Counted from the stretch's first letter, positions 33,192-42,909 are shown. The stretch: DNA of 64,000 bases from Shewanella amazonensis SB2B (GCF_000015245.1 NC_008700.1:3422501-3486500); one strand, 5' to 3'. Notes: generated from the letters alone by a model not told the origin. A program made the numbers and translations.

Positions 33192-34214
33192 TCACTCACC
33201 ACCAAAATTGATATTATCAATGCCTAACGAACTATAAATGACACTCTTAGGATTATTTTCATACTCTCGCCTAATCGCTTTCAATTCACGAGTGCTATCG
33301 GATATAGATGATTGAGTATTTTCCATTGCACTTACGCTCTCTCTTTTAATCATGATCCAACCATTCACATCGTCTTTTGAAAAAACGTAGTCAGCTACAA
33401 AATAAGCTCCACCGACAATAGCCCCTCCCTTGCCCCCTCGAAAAGCAATTAGGGCAACTACTGCATCGGCAAAAAGCTTACCTTTCAGTTCTGAGTCACT
33501 AATATCTCCTTTTTCTAAAGCAGCTATATTAGCTTTATAGGAAGCCATAACAGCCACAGCACCAAGCGCACCACCTAATCGACTAGCATATTTTGTTATT
33601 TCTTTTAATGGTATTTGATTGATTTTTCCAGGTTTAACTTTTTCAAGCTTTCCCATTACCCGTGATTGACCGGTTGAATCATAATCTCCTATTGGGGGCA
33701 CTAGTGCTTTTCCATCTGTAGTATGCTCTAGCACAGAAAGCGATACTGAGGCTGCACCAGCTGCGGTGGCTACTTCTCCGGCAGTATTATCGCTATTACT
33801 ATTAGTTGTGCTTCCCATGGTCTGCTTTGTATTCCACAGCATACTACCAACTTCAGAGAGAATGCCACTTGCCAGCGAACTTCCGGTTGCCTGTGCAGTT
33901 TTAGCGCCATTGACAATGGTATTGGCAACGGCTCGTTGCTGTTTCGCTGTTCCGCCAGTTAAGTGCACTTTTGCCGTAGTACCTTCTTTTGTCACTGTAG
34001 CCTTAACTTCCGATTTACAAATATGCGAACCAGTTGCTGCCTCACAGGCATACCCAGTCGGATCCGTCCCCGCCAGCGGGTTGTTCATTATGTACGAATA
34101 GGGGTTCACACTCTGGGTCGAGGTGGGACTCTGGATCAGCGGATCCACGCTCATGAAGCGGCCCAGGTTATAATCGTACACCCGGCCGTTCATATGGTTA
34201 GCCTGAATTAGCAA
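33192..34214 (-). CDS. Displaced Rhs C-terminal tip (toxin module), 5'-truncated
   Basis: 340 codons from TTG 34214. The first 55 residues are the end of an Rhs repeat core: NGRVYDYNLGRFMSVDPL, then NPYSYIMNNPLAGTDPTGY. The long N-terminal Rhs shell is absent; upstream of HMNGR the sequence no longer matches Rhs. After the core comes a variable region of about 285 residues with two Gly/Ala-rich hydrophobic stretches (GGALGAVAVMASY, and FRGGKGGAIVGGAYFVADYV), suggestive of a membrane-active toxin, and an Asp/Asn-rich end. Such orphan tip-immunity pairs are known reservoirs beside full rhs genes. Whether it is translated is unknown. Confidence 0.72.
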   Translation of the reverse strand: MLIQANHMNGRVYDYNLGRFMSVDPLIQSPTSTQSVNPYSYIMNNPLAGTDPTGYACEAATGSHICKSEVKATVTKEGTTAKVHLTGGTAKQQRAVANTIVNGAKTAQATGSSLASGILSEVGSMLWNTKQTMGSTTNSNSDNTAGEVATAAGAASVSLSVLEHTTDGKALVPPIGDYDSTGQSRVMGKLEKVKPGKINQIPLKEITKYASRLGGALGAVAVMASYKANIAALEKGDISDSELKGKLFADAVVALIAFRGGKGGAIVGGAYFVADYVFSKDDVNGWIMIKRESVSAMENTQSSISDSTRELKAIRREYENNPKSVIYSSLGIDNINFGGE

Positions 34215-34268
34215 TCATATTCACATTTTCAAGTAACCCTGTTCAAACGAATCTACCCCGATAGCGAG

Positions 34269-34293
34269 GCCTGTTGGTGTTTGCGGATTGAAC
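34269..34293 (+). repeat. 25-bp dispersed repeat (pair with 48127-48151)
   Basis: GCCTGTTGGTG..GGATTGAAC matches 48127-48151 at 22 of 25 positions. Both copies lie in intergenic DNA close to gene ends or terminators. Confidence 0.6.
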
Positions 34294-34310
34294 AACGCTG
34301 CCATCATCAA

Positions 34311-34340
34311 ACAAAAAGGGAGCTTGGGCTCCCTTTTTGT
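34311..34340 (-). terminator. Terminator of the ABC-transporter gene
   Basis: Perfect 13-bp inverted repeat ACAAAAAGGGAGC/GCTCCCTTTTTGT with TTGG loop; it also terminates rightward transcription. Confidence 0.9.
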
Positions 34341-34346
34341 TTGGCA

Positions 34347-36128
34347 TCACGCTTCCGTTAACAGCTGCAAACTGGCGAATTCCCGGTATTGCTGGCTGGA
34401 TTCCAGCAGCTCTGTGTGGCTGCCTTGAGCAATGATTTTGCCCTTGTCCATCACCAGGATCCGGTCGGCATTGATAACGGTTGCCAGGCGATGGGCGATG
34501 ATAAGGCTGGTGCGGCCACAGATGAGGGTATCCAGCGCTTCTTTTACATAGCGCTCGCTCACCGCATCCAGGGCGCTGGTGGCTTCGTCGAGCAAGAGCA
34601 CGGGCCGGCTTGCGAGTATGGCGCGGGCGATGGCGATGCGCTGCTTTTGGCCACCGGAGAGTTTCACCCCGCGCTCCCCCAAATAACTGTGGTAGCCCTC
34701 GGGCATGGCCTCGATAAAGTCGTGGGCACGGGCCGCCACACAGGCAGCCTTCACCTCATCGAGAGTGGCATCCACCTTACCGTAGCGAACGTTTTCCAGC
34801 ACCGAATCGGCAAAAATCACCGACTCCTGGGGCACCAGGGCAAAGGCACGTCTGAGCGCTTGCAGGTCGGCGTTAGCGATATCCGTATCATCCAAATAGA
34901 TGGTACCGCTATCCGGCGCATAAAAACGGCCCAGAAGCTGAAACAGGGTACTTTTGCCCGCGCCACTTTCGCCCACCAGGGCCACTTTCTCACCGGGGCG
35001 AATATGCACTGATATCTCATCCAGCGCGCGGACGTCGGTACCGGGATAGCAGAAACTGAGTCCCTCGATACGAATATCGCCGCTGAGTTTGGCGGGCAGC
35101 GCCACCGGATGTCGAGCCTGAGGCACTTCACTCACGGCTTCGCTCAGCTCCTTTAAGCGTTCAGCGGCGCCGCTGGCGCGCTGCACATCCCCTATCACTT
35201 CGCTGATGGTGGCTGTGGCCCCAGCCACCAGCAGGGCATAGAACAAAAACGCCGAGAGTTCACCGGCACTGATGGCGCCGATCATCACATCCCGCGCGCC
35301 TACCCATATCATCAGGGCGATGGCGGCTATGGTTAAAAACATCACCCCCGCTATCAAGAGTGCCCGAAACTGAATACGGCGTCCGGCGCTGCCCAGCACC
35401 TTGCCGAGCAAACCAGCAAACTTGTCCCTGTCGACCTGTTCGTGGGTGTAGGACTGCACCGTATGAATTTCGTGCAGGCTTTCATCAATGTAGGCACCAA
35501 GGTCGGCCACCCTGTCCTGGCTGTCGCGGGAAAGGGTGCGCACCTTGCGGCCAAAAATCAGAATGGGCACCAGCACGGCGGGCACGGCCACCAGCACCAA
35601 CGCCGTGAGTTTTACGCTGGTGATGGCCATCATGGCGATGCCACCAAGCACAGACACAAAGGAGCGCAGCGCCATGGAGAAACTCGAGCCAATCACGGTT
35701 TGCAGCAAGGTGGAGTCGGCGGTGAAGCGGGATATCACCTCACCGGTTCTAAGCTTCGCATAAAAGGCGGGCGGCAGGGTCAGGAGGTTATCGTACACCC
35801 GGGCGCGAATATCATTGCTTACCCGCTCTCCAAGCCAGCTCATCAAATAAAAGCGGCAAAACACGGCACTGGAGCTGATGGCAGCTATGCCCACCAACAG
35901 CCACACCAGTTGATTGAGGCGCGCAGCGTCTCCGGCCACAAAGCCTTCGTCGACAATCAGCTTTACCCCCTGCCCCAGCGCAAGCCAGGCCAGCGAGCCA
36001 ATCAACAAACAAATGAGCGCTGTGATTACCCTGAGTTTATAGGGGCGTAAAAAACTGCCCAACCAGGCAACGACATTGCCCTGCGAGGCCGTCGTTGCCT
36101 GGTTGTTGGTGGCCAAGGTGTCCGGCAC
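34347..36128 (-). CDS. ABC exporter, fused membrane and ATPase half (MsbA/lipid-multidrug type)
   Basis: 593 residues. Six TM helices (about 30-315) followed by an ATPase domain: Walker A GESGAGKST (about 385), Q-loop LVPQES, signature LSGGQKQRIAIARA, Walker B VLLLDEATSALD, and H-loop LIIAHRL. Acts as a homodimer in the inner membrane. Candidates include lipids, drugs or peptides; the sequence does not fix the cargo. Stands alone, with its own terminator at 34311. Confidence 0.9.
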   Translation of the reverse strand: MPDTLATNNQATTASQGNVVAWLGSFLRPYKLRVITALICLLIGSLAWLALGQGVKLIVDEGFVAGDAARLNQLVWLLVGIAAISSSAVFCRFYLMSWLGERVSNDIRARVYDNLLTLPPAFYAKLRTGEVISRFTADSTLLQTVIGSSFSMALRSFVSVLGGIAMMAITSVKLTALVLVAVPAVLVPILIFGRKVRTLSRDSQDRVADLGAYIDESLHEIHTVQSYTHEQVDRDKFAGLLGKVLGSAGRRIQFRALLIAGVMFLTIAAIALMIWVGARDVMIGAISAGELSAFLFYALLVAGATATISEVIGDVQRASGAAERLKELSEAVSEVPQARHPVALPAKLSGDIRIEGLSFCYPGTDVRALDEISVHIRPGEKVALVGESGAGKSTLFQLLGRFYAPDSGTIYLDDTDIANADLQALRRAFALVPQESVIFADSVLENVRYGKVDATLDEVKAACVAARAHDFIEAMPEGYHSYLGERGVKLSGGQKQRIAIARAILASRPVLLLDEATSALDAVSERYVKEALDTLICGRTSLIIAHRLATVINADRILVMDKGKIIAQGSHTELLESSQQYREFASLQLLTEA

Positions 36129-36354
36129 TGGCGGCTCCCGGGAAGATAAGAGAAGGTTTGGCTGTGAATATGTGGGCGCGGCGGATAAAAAACAACCTCA
36201 GGCTTAGTTGATCGCGTAAAACCCAGGGGCAGGCCAGAGCGTGTCGCAGCCGACGTCCAGCCTCGTTGGCAAAAGCCGCGCAAGCATCTACCGGGATTTG
36301 GTTTTGTCTGCCCAAGGTGTTAGATTCGGCAAAACTGCGGGCAAGGATGTCGAT

Positions 36355-37332
36355 GTGATTAAATATCTGTTTGCTTTACTTATACTTTTGGCTTTTAGTG
36401 CCAAGGGCTATCACCCCAAAGAGGCCCACGAGCCCCTCACCACACTCGCCGTTGATGCCATGGCCCAATGCGGCATTAATCTGAGTGAGTCGACCCGTTT
36501 ACAGTTGATGCAGGGCAACCTTGCCATGGATGAAGGCGCTGGCAAGCTGCCAAAGGAACTGATGAACACATCCTTTGCCAAGGCGGTGTTTCCCATGACC
36601 AAGCGAATTCATAACTGGCATTTTTATCATCCCGATAAAACCGCTGACGCTCAGCGGCTGGCGGGGAAGACCGATATGTCCATGGCACGGCTGTGGCAGG
36701 CGGCGCAGGCCGGGCTTGAGCAGGCACCCGCTGAGCACAAGGCCTATTATCTGGGCGCCATTATTCATCTTATTCAGGATGTCACTGTGCCAGCCCATGC
36801 GGTGCCCGTGTACCACGGCCCCAAAATCATTGCCTGGCAGCGGGAGTTTGCGCCGCTGGTGAATTACCTGGGTTTCGGATTTCGCGGCATTTTTGTTATC
36901 CATGACCCGGTGGACGACTGGCCGGTGAACTCAACCGGCGCTGAACAGCCAATTGCAGCCATTCCCTGCCCCGAGCTTCACGCAGCTTCAAGCAATCTTT
37001 CAGCAAACTTCGATGCCTTAAGGACTCGGGTAGCCAGACAAACCCTTACCGCGCTGGATAACCCCATTCCAGGCTGCGCCGCCCCCTGGCGGCTCTTTTG
37101 GCGTGAAGATTTGGGCCACAGATACTTCGCCGGTTACACGCAGGGCATCAAACCCTTTGGCAGGGCCAACAGCCTCAGCGGCGAAGGCATAAGTATCGAT
37201 GGCAGGCCTTGCGAACCCGATTATCAGGGCTTTGTCGAGACCAGGCACAGGGCTGCAATAGAAGCCACCATGGCGGCGCTGCAGCTGAGCCAGTTGGGTG
37301 TGGTCAGCCCAGTCCCCACCGAGGCTCAATGA
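36355..37332 (+). CDS. Secreted zinc-dependent phospholipase C-like protein
   Basis: About 325 residues. GTG 36355 is preferred because AAGGA lies seven bases upstream and it opens with a signal peptide (MIKYLFALLILLAFSAKGYH); the frame extends to GTG 36241 without support. Metal-binding residues typical of the PLC / S1-P1 nuclease fold are visible: KEAHEPLT, RIHNWHFYHPD, and YYLGAIIHLIQDVTVPAHA. These His/Asp clusters bind three zinc ions in the family. A phosphodiesterase acting on lipid or nucleic acid in the periplasm or outside is the likely role. Confidence 0.72.
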   Translation: MIKYLFALLILLAFSAKGYHPKEAHEPLTTLAVDAMAQCGINLSESTRLQLMQGNLAMDEGAGKLPKELMNTSFAKAVFPMTKRIHNWHFYHPDKTADAQRLAGKTDMSMARLWQAAQAGLEQAPAEHKAYYLGAIIHLIQDVTVPAHAVPVYHGPKIIAWQREFAPLVNYLGFGFRGIFVIHDPVDDWPVNSTGAEQPIAAIPCPELHAASSNLSANFDALRTRVARQTLTALDNPIPGCAAPWRLFWREDLGHRYFAGYTQGIKPFGRANSLSGEGISIDGRPCEPDYQGFVETRHRAAIEATMAALQLSQLGVVSPVPTEAQ

Positions 37333-37336
37333 TTGA

Positions 37337-38818
37337 CTAACTCATCAGGATTTCCAGGGCATCGGCAAGCCGACTGACCACAGGCGTATACCCTGGCTGA
37401 GGCTTGCGGCAGAGCAGGCGCTCTTCAAACCGGTAAAGCAGCCCGCTTGCGCTGTAACCCAGCCAGGGAAGTGGCTCCGACTCCCAGCGGCGCAGATGCT
37501 CACTCACGGCGCCCCGGTACGCCCATGGCATACCAGCGAGCTCACCCTCTGGCCGGGCAATCAGCTCGGCCAGGGTTTCGCCAAAGAGCATGCTGGCGCC
37601 CACGCCTTCGCCGCCATAGCCGCCCACAAAAGCAAGCCCCGCAGCTTCATCGAAGAGTGCATGGGGCCTAAACGCCCGCGAGAGCGACAAACAGCCGCCC
37701 CAGCCATGGGTGATTTGCGTGCCCTCAAGGGCGGGGAAAAACGCCTGCAACAGCTGACTTCTCAGGTCAAAGATATCGCCTCTTGGCGATTCACCCAACG
37801 TGCGGGGCGTAAAGCCAAATTGGGTTTTCACTGCGCCGCCAAAGCCATAGCCACCGCGTGCACCAAATACCAAGCGATTGTCTGCGCTGCGCTGGCCGTA
37901 GGTGATAAGCCGTGAGGCATCGGCAAAGGTTTCGCGGTTTTCAAGACCGATAGTGGCCCATTGCTGTTCGCTCAGGGGTTCGGTGGCGCAGAGCACACTG
38001 AACACCGGCAGGCTGGTTCTGTTATCAAGCCCCAGGAGCCGCTGGTAGCCTTCGAGCGCGGCCACCACCACAGCGGCCCTGACCGAGCCCTTTGGGGTAA
38101 AGACGGTGTTTTTCTGGGTTTTCAGGCCGCTTTCAGAGGGGGTGAACCTGCTTTTTTCAGCCAGCTGCACAGGGCTGTGCTCATAGATAACCACGCCGGC
38201 ACGTTCGGCGGCCCGGGCAAGGCCCCGGGCCAGCTTCAGCGGATGCACCCGGGCACAGTGAGGGGTGTAGAGCGCCGCTTGTGTCCCCGGCAGATTAAGG
38301 GCGTGGCTGGCGTCTGCGGCCGACAGCAGGCGATAGTCTTCTTCGTCAAAACCGGCTTCACGAAAATGCGCCAGCTCGGCTTGCAATCGCTTAAGCTGCT
38401 GGGGGTAGCGCGCCGCCTGATACAGGTTACCGCCATGATGGAAGTCGCATTGGATACCCAGCTCGCTGAAGGTATTGGCCGCCCGGGCAACCGTGCCGGT
38501 AATGCGCGCTTTTGCCCGGCGCCGGGCCTCGCCATCCAGCTGTGCCAGATAACCCAAATCGCCGCCAAAGCTGCCCATCAGCCAACCGCCGTTGCGCCCG
38601 GACGCCCCCTCTCCAGCCATGGCAGCTTCAAGCACAACCACCTTCAGCGAAGGCTGTTTCTGTTTGAGAAACAGGGCCGTCCACAGGCCTGAGTACCCGG
38701 CGCCCAGAATGCAAACATCCGCCTCGATATCATTTTCCAGCGAAGCGCGGGGCAGCATGGGTTCCCCAAGGGTCAGATACCACAGGCTCTCATCGAGCCC
38801 ACCCACAGAAGAAATCAC
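37337..38818 (-). CDS. FAD-dependent amine/amino-acid oxidase (DAO family, PuuB-like)
   Basis: 493 residues. Rossmann FAD motif DVCILGAGYSGLWTALFL (about 34-51) followed by VVVLEAAMAGEGASGRNGG; the C-terminal region has GYGGEGVGASMLFGETLAELI. This pattern is that of the D-amino-acid-oxidase superfamily, closest in style to gamma-glutamylputrescine oxidase. The substrate is not determined. It overlaps the upstream winged-helix gene by four bases (ATGA), so the regulator-like gene is probably its operon partner. Confidence 0.85.
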   Translation of the reverse strand: MISSVGGLDESLWYLTLGEPMLPRASLENDIEADVCILGAGYSGLWTALFLKQKQPSLKVVVLEAAMAGEGASGRNGGWLMGSFGGDLGYLAQLDGEARRRAKARITGTVARAANTFSELGIQCDFHHGGNLYQAARYPQQLKRLQAELAHFREAGFDEEDYRLLSAADASHALNLPGTQAALYTPHCARVHPLKLARGLARAAERAGVVIYEHSPVQLAEKSRFTPSESGLKTQKNTVFTPKGSVRAAVVVAALEGYQRLLGLDNRTSLPVFSVLCATEPLSEQQWATIGLENRETFADASRLITYGQRSADNRLVFGARGGYGFGGAVKTQFGFTPRTLGESPRGDIFDLRSQLLQAFFPALEGTQITHGWGGCLSLSRAFRPHALFDEAAGLAFVGGYGGEGVGASMLFGETLAELIARPEGELAGMPWAYRGAVSEHLRRWESEPLPWLGYSASGLLYRFEERLLCRKPQPGYTPVVSRLADALEILMS

Positions 38819-39165
38819 GCCCCATTCCCGGCCGTGGCCTGCCCGTCGGCATCGTCTACGCCCAGCAGGCTCTTGACCTCGTCCACATGGGTGTCCATCC
38901 AGGCGCTGCTGATGGGTCCCCAGGTACGAATACGGTAATAACCGGCGTTATGGCGCTCGCCATCCTGAACAAACTCCACCTCAATACCTATGTCGGCAAA
39001 ACTGGCGATGGCATCCTGCAAGGTCCGTCTCGGCATACCGGTCAGCTTGCCCAGCGACAGCAGATTATGGCGCGCATCGTCCATCAGATGGGCCAGATAC
39101 AATTTACGCAAAAAGGCCTTGTGCTGTTTGCTGACCTGATCGCCTGAAGCATTATCCTGGGTCAT
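38815..39165 (-). CDS. Small winged-helix DNA-binding protein
   Basis: About 116 residues, start ATG 39165 (AGGAA nine bases upstream; ATG 39171 is too close). Core: KLYLAHLMDDARHNLLSLGKLTGMPRRTLQDAIASF forms a helix-turn-helix (key part LTGMPRRTLQDAIASF), followed by a wing-like segment NAGYYRIRTWGPIS. No effector domain. Overlap with the oxidase gene suggests autoregulated control of that gene, by inference. Confidence 0.7.
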   Translation of the reverse strand: MTQDNASGDQVSKQHKAFLRKLYLAHLMDDARHNLLSLGKLTGMPRRTLQDAIASFADIGIEVEFVQDGERHNAGYYRIRTWGPISSAWMDTHVDEVKSLLGVDDADGQATAGNGA

Positions 39166-39339
39166 CACCATGATTCCTGTAGGGAGATTGAATCCAAATT
39201 ACTTGAAATTCAGTCGCTAACCAAGAGCCAACCAAGCCCTGAGACGGCTTTGCAAGCAAATATTTCCATTGGCTGGATCCTCGCAACTTTTCACTGCTAT
39301 ATTGGCCGTGAATACAAAAATGTCACAAGGACGACACAA

Positions 39340-39870
39340 ATGCAGGCACAAGATGCTGAATTACAAGGGCTCTTGTTACCCCGGGATCGCTGGACTCCCT
39401 TCGAAGCCGCCGTGCTCATCCCGGCCGATCCCCGCTATGCCACCCTGCTGATGGTCACCACGGCCATGATATTTTTATTAATATTCCTGCCTCTGTCATT
39501 GCTGCTTATCTTTGCCGGAGTGCCCGACATGATAGTGCTGGCGATCAGCAGCATTGGCGTATCGCTGGCAGGCCTCAGCCTGTGGCTGGGTCATCGCTGG
39601 GCCAATGCTCTGGGGTACGGCGTTGGCGAGCTGGACCTGCTCAGCCAAACCGGCGTGTGGTGGCAAAAGCGAACCGCCATGCCTTACAGCCGTATCCAGC
39701 ACGTCACCCTGTCACAGGGACCCTTGGAGCGGCGCTACGGCCTCGCCTGCGTCAAGTGTTTCAGCGCTGGCAGCGGAAACGCTGAAATTGAAATTCGTGG
39801 CCTGCCCATCGACGATGCGGAGGCGCTGCGGGGCCACCTGCTCGCCCGTGCTGGAGTAACTGAACTGTGA
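39340..39870 (+). CDS. PH-domain membrane protein, YdbS-like
   Basis: About 176 residues from ATG 39340 (AAGGA eight bases upstream). Two TM helices (about 30-52 and 60-80) then a bacterial PH (bPH2) domain with GELDLLSQTGVWWQKRTAMPYSRIQHV (key parts GVWWQKRTAMPYSRIQ) and GLACVKCFSAG. It overlaps the next gene by four bases (GTGA). YdbS and YdbT homologues form a conserved pair in many bacteria; the function is not established. Confidence 0.83.
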   Translation: MQAQDAELQGLLLPRDRWTPFEAAVLIPADPRYATLLMVTTAMIFLLIFLPLSLLLIFAGVPDMIVLAISSIGVSLAGLSLWLGHRWANALGYGVGELDLLSQTGVWWQKRTAMPYSRIQHVTLSQGPLERRYGLACVKCFSAGSGNAEIEIRGLPIDDAEALRGHLLARAGVTEL

Positions 39871-41345
39871 GTGCTACTGCCGAGAACTGGCAAAGCCTGT
39901 CGCCCTGGTCTGTAGTCAGCTTTACCCTGGGCACGGCGCGCCAGGTACTGACCCAGGGCTATGCCCTTATCCCCATCGTCTTTACCGGCTGGAAACAGGG
40001 GTTCGACTCACCGCTGGTCATTTCCGTGGCCTTATTGGTGCTGCTGGGCATTCTCACCTTCGCCCTGGTGCAATATGCCACCTACAGGTTCCGCCCCGGC
40101 AGCCATAAACTGGAAGTGCGCCGGGGGCTGTTTTTCAAACGCAAAGATGAATTGCCGCTGGATAAAATTCAGAACGTGCGACTCGACCAACCCTTTTACT
40201 TTAAACCTCTCTTACTCTGCACCCTGGTAGTCGAGACCGCAGGCTCCCGTAAAGATGAGGTGCAAATTGCCGCCATGCCCCTGAGCAATGCCATGGCCCT
40301 CAAGTCGCATTTGCTGCAAAAGCCTGCCGAACCTGTTAACCATCACGAGGAACAAACGGACTCACTGCTGCTTGAAAGAGGCGGCAAGCCACTGTTTTTA
40401 TTTGGGCTTTACCACAACAACTTTGTCTGGTTTATGGTCTTCGCCGGCTCTATCATGGGGCAGCTGCCGGTGGAGAGCTGGTTCGAATCCCTTGGCCTTA
40501 ACACCTTTGTGCGTATCGAATCCCAGGGGCCGCTGTGGGGCACCTTAAGTGTGATAGCACTGATTTTGCTGGGATATATCTGTTTTGCGCTCATTTCAGT
40601 GCTGTTTGCCTTTTTGAAATACTACCCCTACCGACTAAAGCTTGGCGCCGAGTCCACCCTGGAGCGCACGGGCGGCATATTGGCCCACCAGCAGGATGCG
40701 CTGGCGATGAAACGCATTCAACTGGTGGAATTCAATCAACCCCCCATTGCACGGCTGCTGAAGCGCTGGACGGTGTTTTTCCGTCAGGTTCAGGGCCATG
40801 AGGTTGAACAACACCTCAAGCTGCCACTGCTTATCCCCTCTGTGACTCCCGATGAGCTCCCGCCCCTGTTTGCCCAGCTCAAGGCGCTGCCCGGCCAAGA
40901 CAGCCTGCCGCCACAGGTGCATGAACTGCGCCCCATCCACAATGGCTGGCTGAAACGCAGACTCGCATTTGTCTGGCTTCCGGCGCTGCTGACGATGCTG
41001 ATTTCCCGGGAGCTGGTTGTTATCGAGCTCGCCCTGACCGTGGCCATACTGGGCTCGGTCGGACTTTGGCTCAGGTTCAAACACTGGGGCTACCGGCACG
41101 ACGATACCCTGGTGTGGCAACGCACCGGCCTGCTTGGCCAAAGTATCAAAAGAGTGCCCCTGTACAAGGTGCAACACGTGAGTCTGCTTCAATCGCCCGG
41201 GCAACGGAAAAAAGGCTTGGCGACCCTGGAGCTCGGGCTTGCCAGCGGTAAGATTTTCCTGCCCTGGATCCCCTACAGCGAGGCCAGGACCATTGCTCTG
41301 GCCGCACTGACACAGCTGGACAAGCACAGAGGTAACTGGATTTAA
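39867..41345 (+). CDS. PH-domain membrane protein, YdbT-like
   Basis: 492 residues, start GTG 39867. Several TM helices and three bPH2 domains (about 75-150, 250-320 and 405-485); each repeats the pattern of a basic/Pro segment such as FKRKDELPLDKIQNVRLDQP and RVPLYKVQHVSLLQS. Partner of the YdbS-like protein, inner membrane. Substrate or role unknown. The DUF924 gene follows 11 bases later. Confidence 0.83.
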   Translation: MSATAENWQSLSPWSVVSFTLGTARQVLTQGYALIPIVFTGWKQGFDSPLVISVALLVLLGILTFALVQYATYRFRPGSHKLEVRRGLFFKRKDELPLDKIQNVRLDQPFYFKPLLLCTLVVETAGSRKDEVQIAAMPLSNAMALKSHLLQKPAEPVNHHEEQTDSLLLERGGKPLFLFGLYHNNFVWFMVFAGSIMGQLPVESWFESLGLNTFVRIESQGPLWGTLSVIALILLGYICFALISVLFAFLKYYPYRLKLGAESTLERTGGILAHQQDALAMKRIQLVEFNQPPIARLLKRWTVFFRQVQGHEVEQHLKLPLLIPSVTPDELPPLFAQLKALPGQDSLPPQVHELRPIHNGWLKRRLAFVWLPALLTMLISRELVVIELALTVAILGSVGLWLRFKHWGYRHDDTLVWQRTGLLGQSIKRVPLYKVQHVSLLQSPGQRKKGLATLELGLASGKIFLPWIPYSEARTIALAALTQLDKHRGNWI

Positions 41346-41356
41346 CCGGAGCACAA

Positions 41357-41899
41357 ATGACGCATTGGCAGCAAATCATCGATTTTTGGTTCAGCGAAAT
41401 CAGCCCCAAACAATGGTGGCAAAAGGATGCTGACTTTGACCATCTGATTGCACAACGCTTTATCGAGGTGTTGGTCGCGGCCAAACGGGGGGAGCTCTTT
41501 GGCTGGCGGCAACACCCGATGGGACGCCTTGCGGAGATTATCGTGCTCGATCAGTTTTCACGTAATGTGTACCGCGATACCCCGGCTGCCTTTGAAGCCG
41601 ACCCCATGGCATTGGTGCTGGCTCAGGAGGCCGTCGCTCTGGGAGTGGATAAGGCGCTGCCGGATAATATGGTGCCCTTTTTATACATGCCCTACATGCA
41701 CAGCGAGTCGGCCCTTATCCACGAAGAAGCCATGAAACTCTTTTCCCGCGAGGCCGCCCGGGGCAACCTGGAGTTTGAGATTCGCCACAAGGCCATTATT
41801 GACCGATTTGGCCGTTATCCTCATAGAAACAATATATTAGGCCGAGAGTCCAGCGCAGATGAACTCGCTTTTTTACAAGAACCCGGTTCCTCATTCTAA
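41357..41899 (+). CDS. DUF924 family protein
   Basis: 180 residues, all-helical, with the family signatures FWFSEISPKQWWQKD near the start, LIVLDQFSRNVYRDT-like segment (IIVLDQFSRNVYRD), and YMPYMHSESALIHEEAM. DUF924 proteins adopt a TPR-like fold; function is unknown. Follows the ydbST pair closely and may be co-transcribed. Confidence 0.85.
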   Translation: MTHWQQIIDFWFSEISPKQWWQKDADFDHLIAQRFIEVLVAAKRGELFGWRQHPMGRLAEIIVLDQFSRNVYRDTPAAFEADPMALVLAQEAVALGVDKALPDNMVPFLYMPYMHSESALIHEEAMKLFSREAARGNLEFEIRHKAIIDRFGRYPHRNNILGRESSADELAFLQEPGSSF

Positions 41900-42022
41900 A
41901 TATTTGTTCCACCCGCTATTGCACAGGGAGTGAACTAAACTCAATACTGACTCGACAACCCAAGACGGCCCGCCGACAGAGCGACTAAACAATAAAGCCG
42001 TCTCCCTGAGAACTTAGTTAAA

Positions 42023-42835
42023 ATGAAAAACAAAAGTAACCTAGTAACCAGCTTGTTCCTGGCAAGCCTGGGAGCAACAACACAGGTTTCTGCTGAAACC
42101 GTCAATGTGGGCGTGAGCTTTGCGATACCGCCCTACGTGATTCAGCAGGAAAACAGCGGTCTGGAGCTGGATATACTGCGCCAGGCGCTGGCCCGCCGGG
42201 GACACTATGCGGTGATCCATTACATGCCGCTGTCCCGCACCTTCCGCGAGCTCAAGGACGGTAAGCTCGACGGCATCATCAACACCAAAGAGAATATGCT
42301 TGAGGGCGTGTTCTACAGCGATGAAGTCATCCGTTTCCATAACTGCGTTATCAGCCTTGCCTCCCGCAATCTGGACATCAACACCATTGGCGATTTGAAG
42401 GGCATGAGTGTGGTGGCCTTTCAACAGGCGTCGCGGATTCTGGGAGAAGAGTTTGGCAGCACAGTCGCCAAATCGCCGTCTTACAGCGAAATTGCCGCCC
42501 AGCGCCATCAAATTCATATGCTGTTCAAGGGCCGAACCGACGTGATAGTCATGGAAAAAAGTATCTTTGCCTACTATCGCAAAAAAGAGCTGGAGGCCGG
42601 ATTTACGGAGGCCGGGCTTGAGGTTCGTGAGGCCTGCATTTTCGAACCCACGGCCTACCGTTTTGCCTTTCGCTCGGCCCGAATTCGGGATGACTTCAAT
42701 CAGGGCCTGAGTTCAATACGGGAAGACGGCACCCTTGCCGCCATCTTGCAAAAATACAAGGCCATGATGACGGTGGAACCCGAAGAAGAGCCCTCCATAG
42801 ACGAGATGCTGCAAGCCCAGCCGGAGCACCCCTGA
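42023..42835 (+). CDS. Periplasmic solute-binding protein, family 3-like
   Basis: 270 residues with signal peptide (about 1-24, cleavage after VSA). The remainder follows SBP family 3 (amino-acid binding): VNVGVSFAIPPYVIQQENSGLELDILRQAL (in parts), FRELKDGKLDGIINT and the C-terminal hinge IREDGTLAAILQKYKAM. No permease or ATPase gene adjoins it, so it could be a stand-alone sensor-like binding protein, as is common in Shewanella. Ligand unknown. Confidence 0.8.
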   Translation: MKNKSNLVTSLFLASLGATTQVSAETVNVGVSFAIPPYVIQQENSGLELDILRQALARRGHYAVIHYMPLSRTFRELKDGKLDGIINTKENMLEGVFYSDEVIRFHNCVISLASRNLDINTIGDLKGMSVVAFQQASRILGEEFGSTVAKSPSYSEIAAQRHQIHMLFKGRTDVIVMEKSIFAYYRKKELEAGFTEAGLEVREACIFEPTAYRFAFRSARIRDDFNQGLSSIREDGTLAAILQKYKAMMTVEPEEEPSIDEMLQAQPEHP

Positions 42836-42879
42836 CATCAGGGCTTAAGCCGTCTCTTAGACTAAAATCCAGCACATTT

Positions 42880-42909
42880 CCCGGGGCACACATCTTGTGG
42901 CGCCCCGGG
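42880..42909. other. GC-rich hairpin between binding-protein and EamA genes
   Basis: CCCGGGGC (42880-42887) pairs with GCCCCGGG (42902-42909); inner bases CA/TG extend it. No T run follows, so a terminator role is doubtful. Confidence 0.5.
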
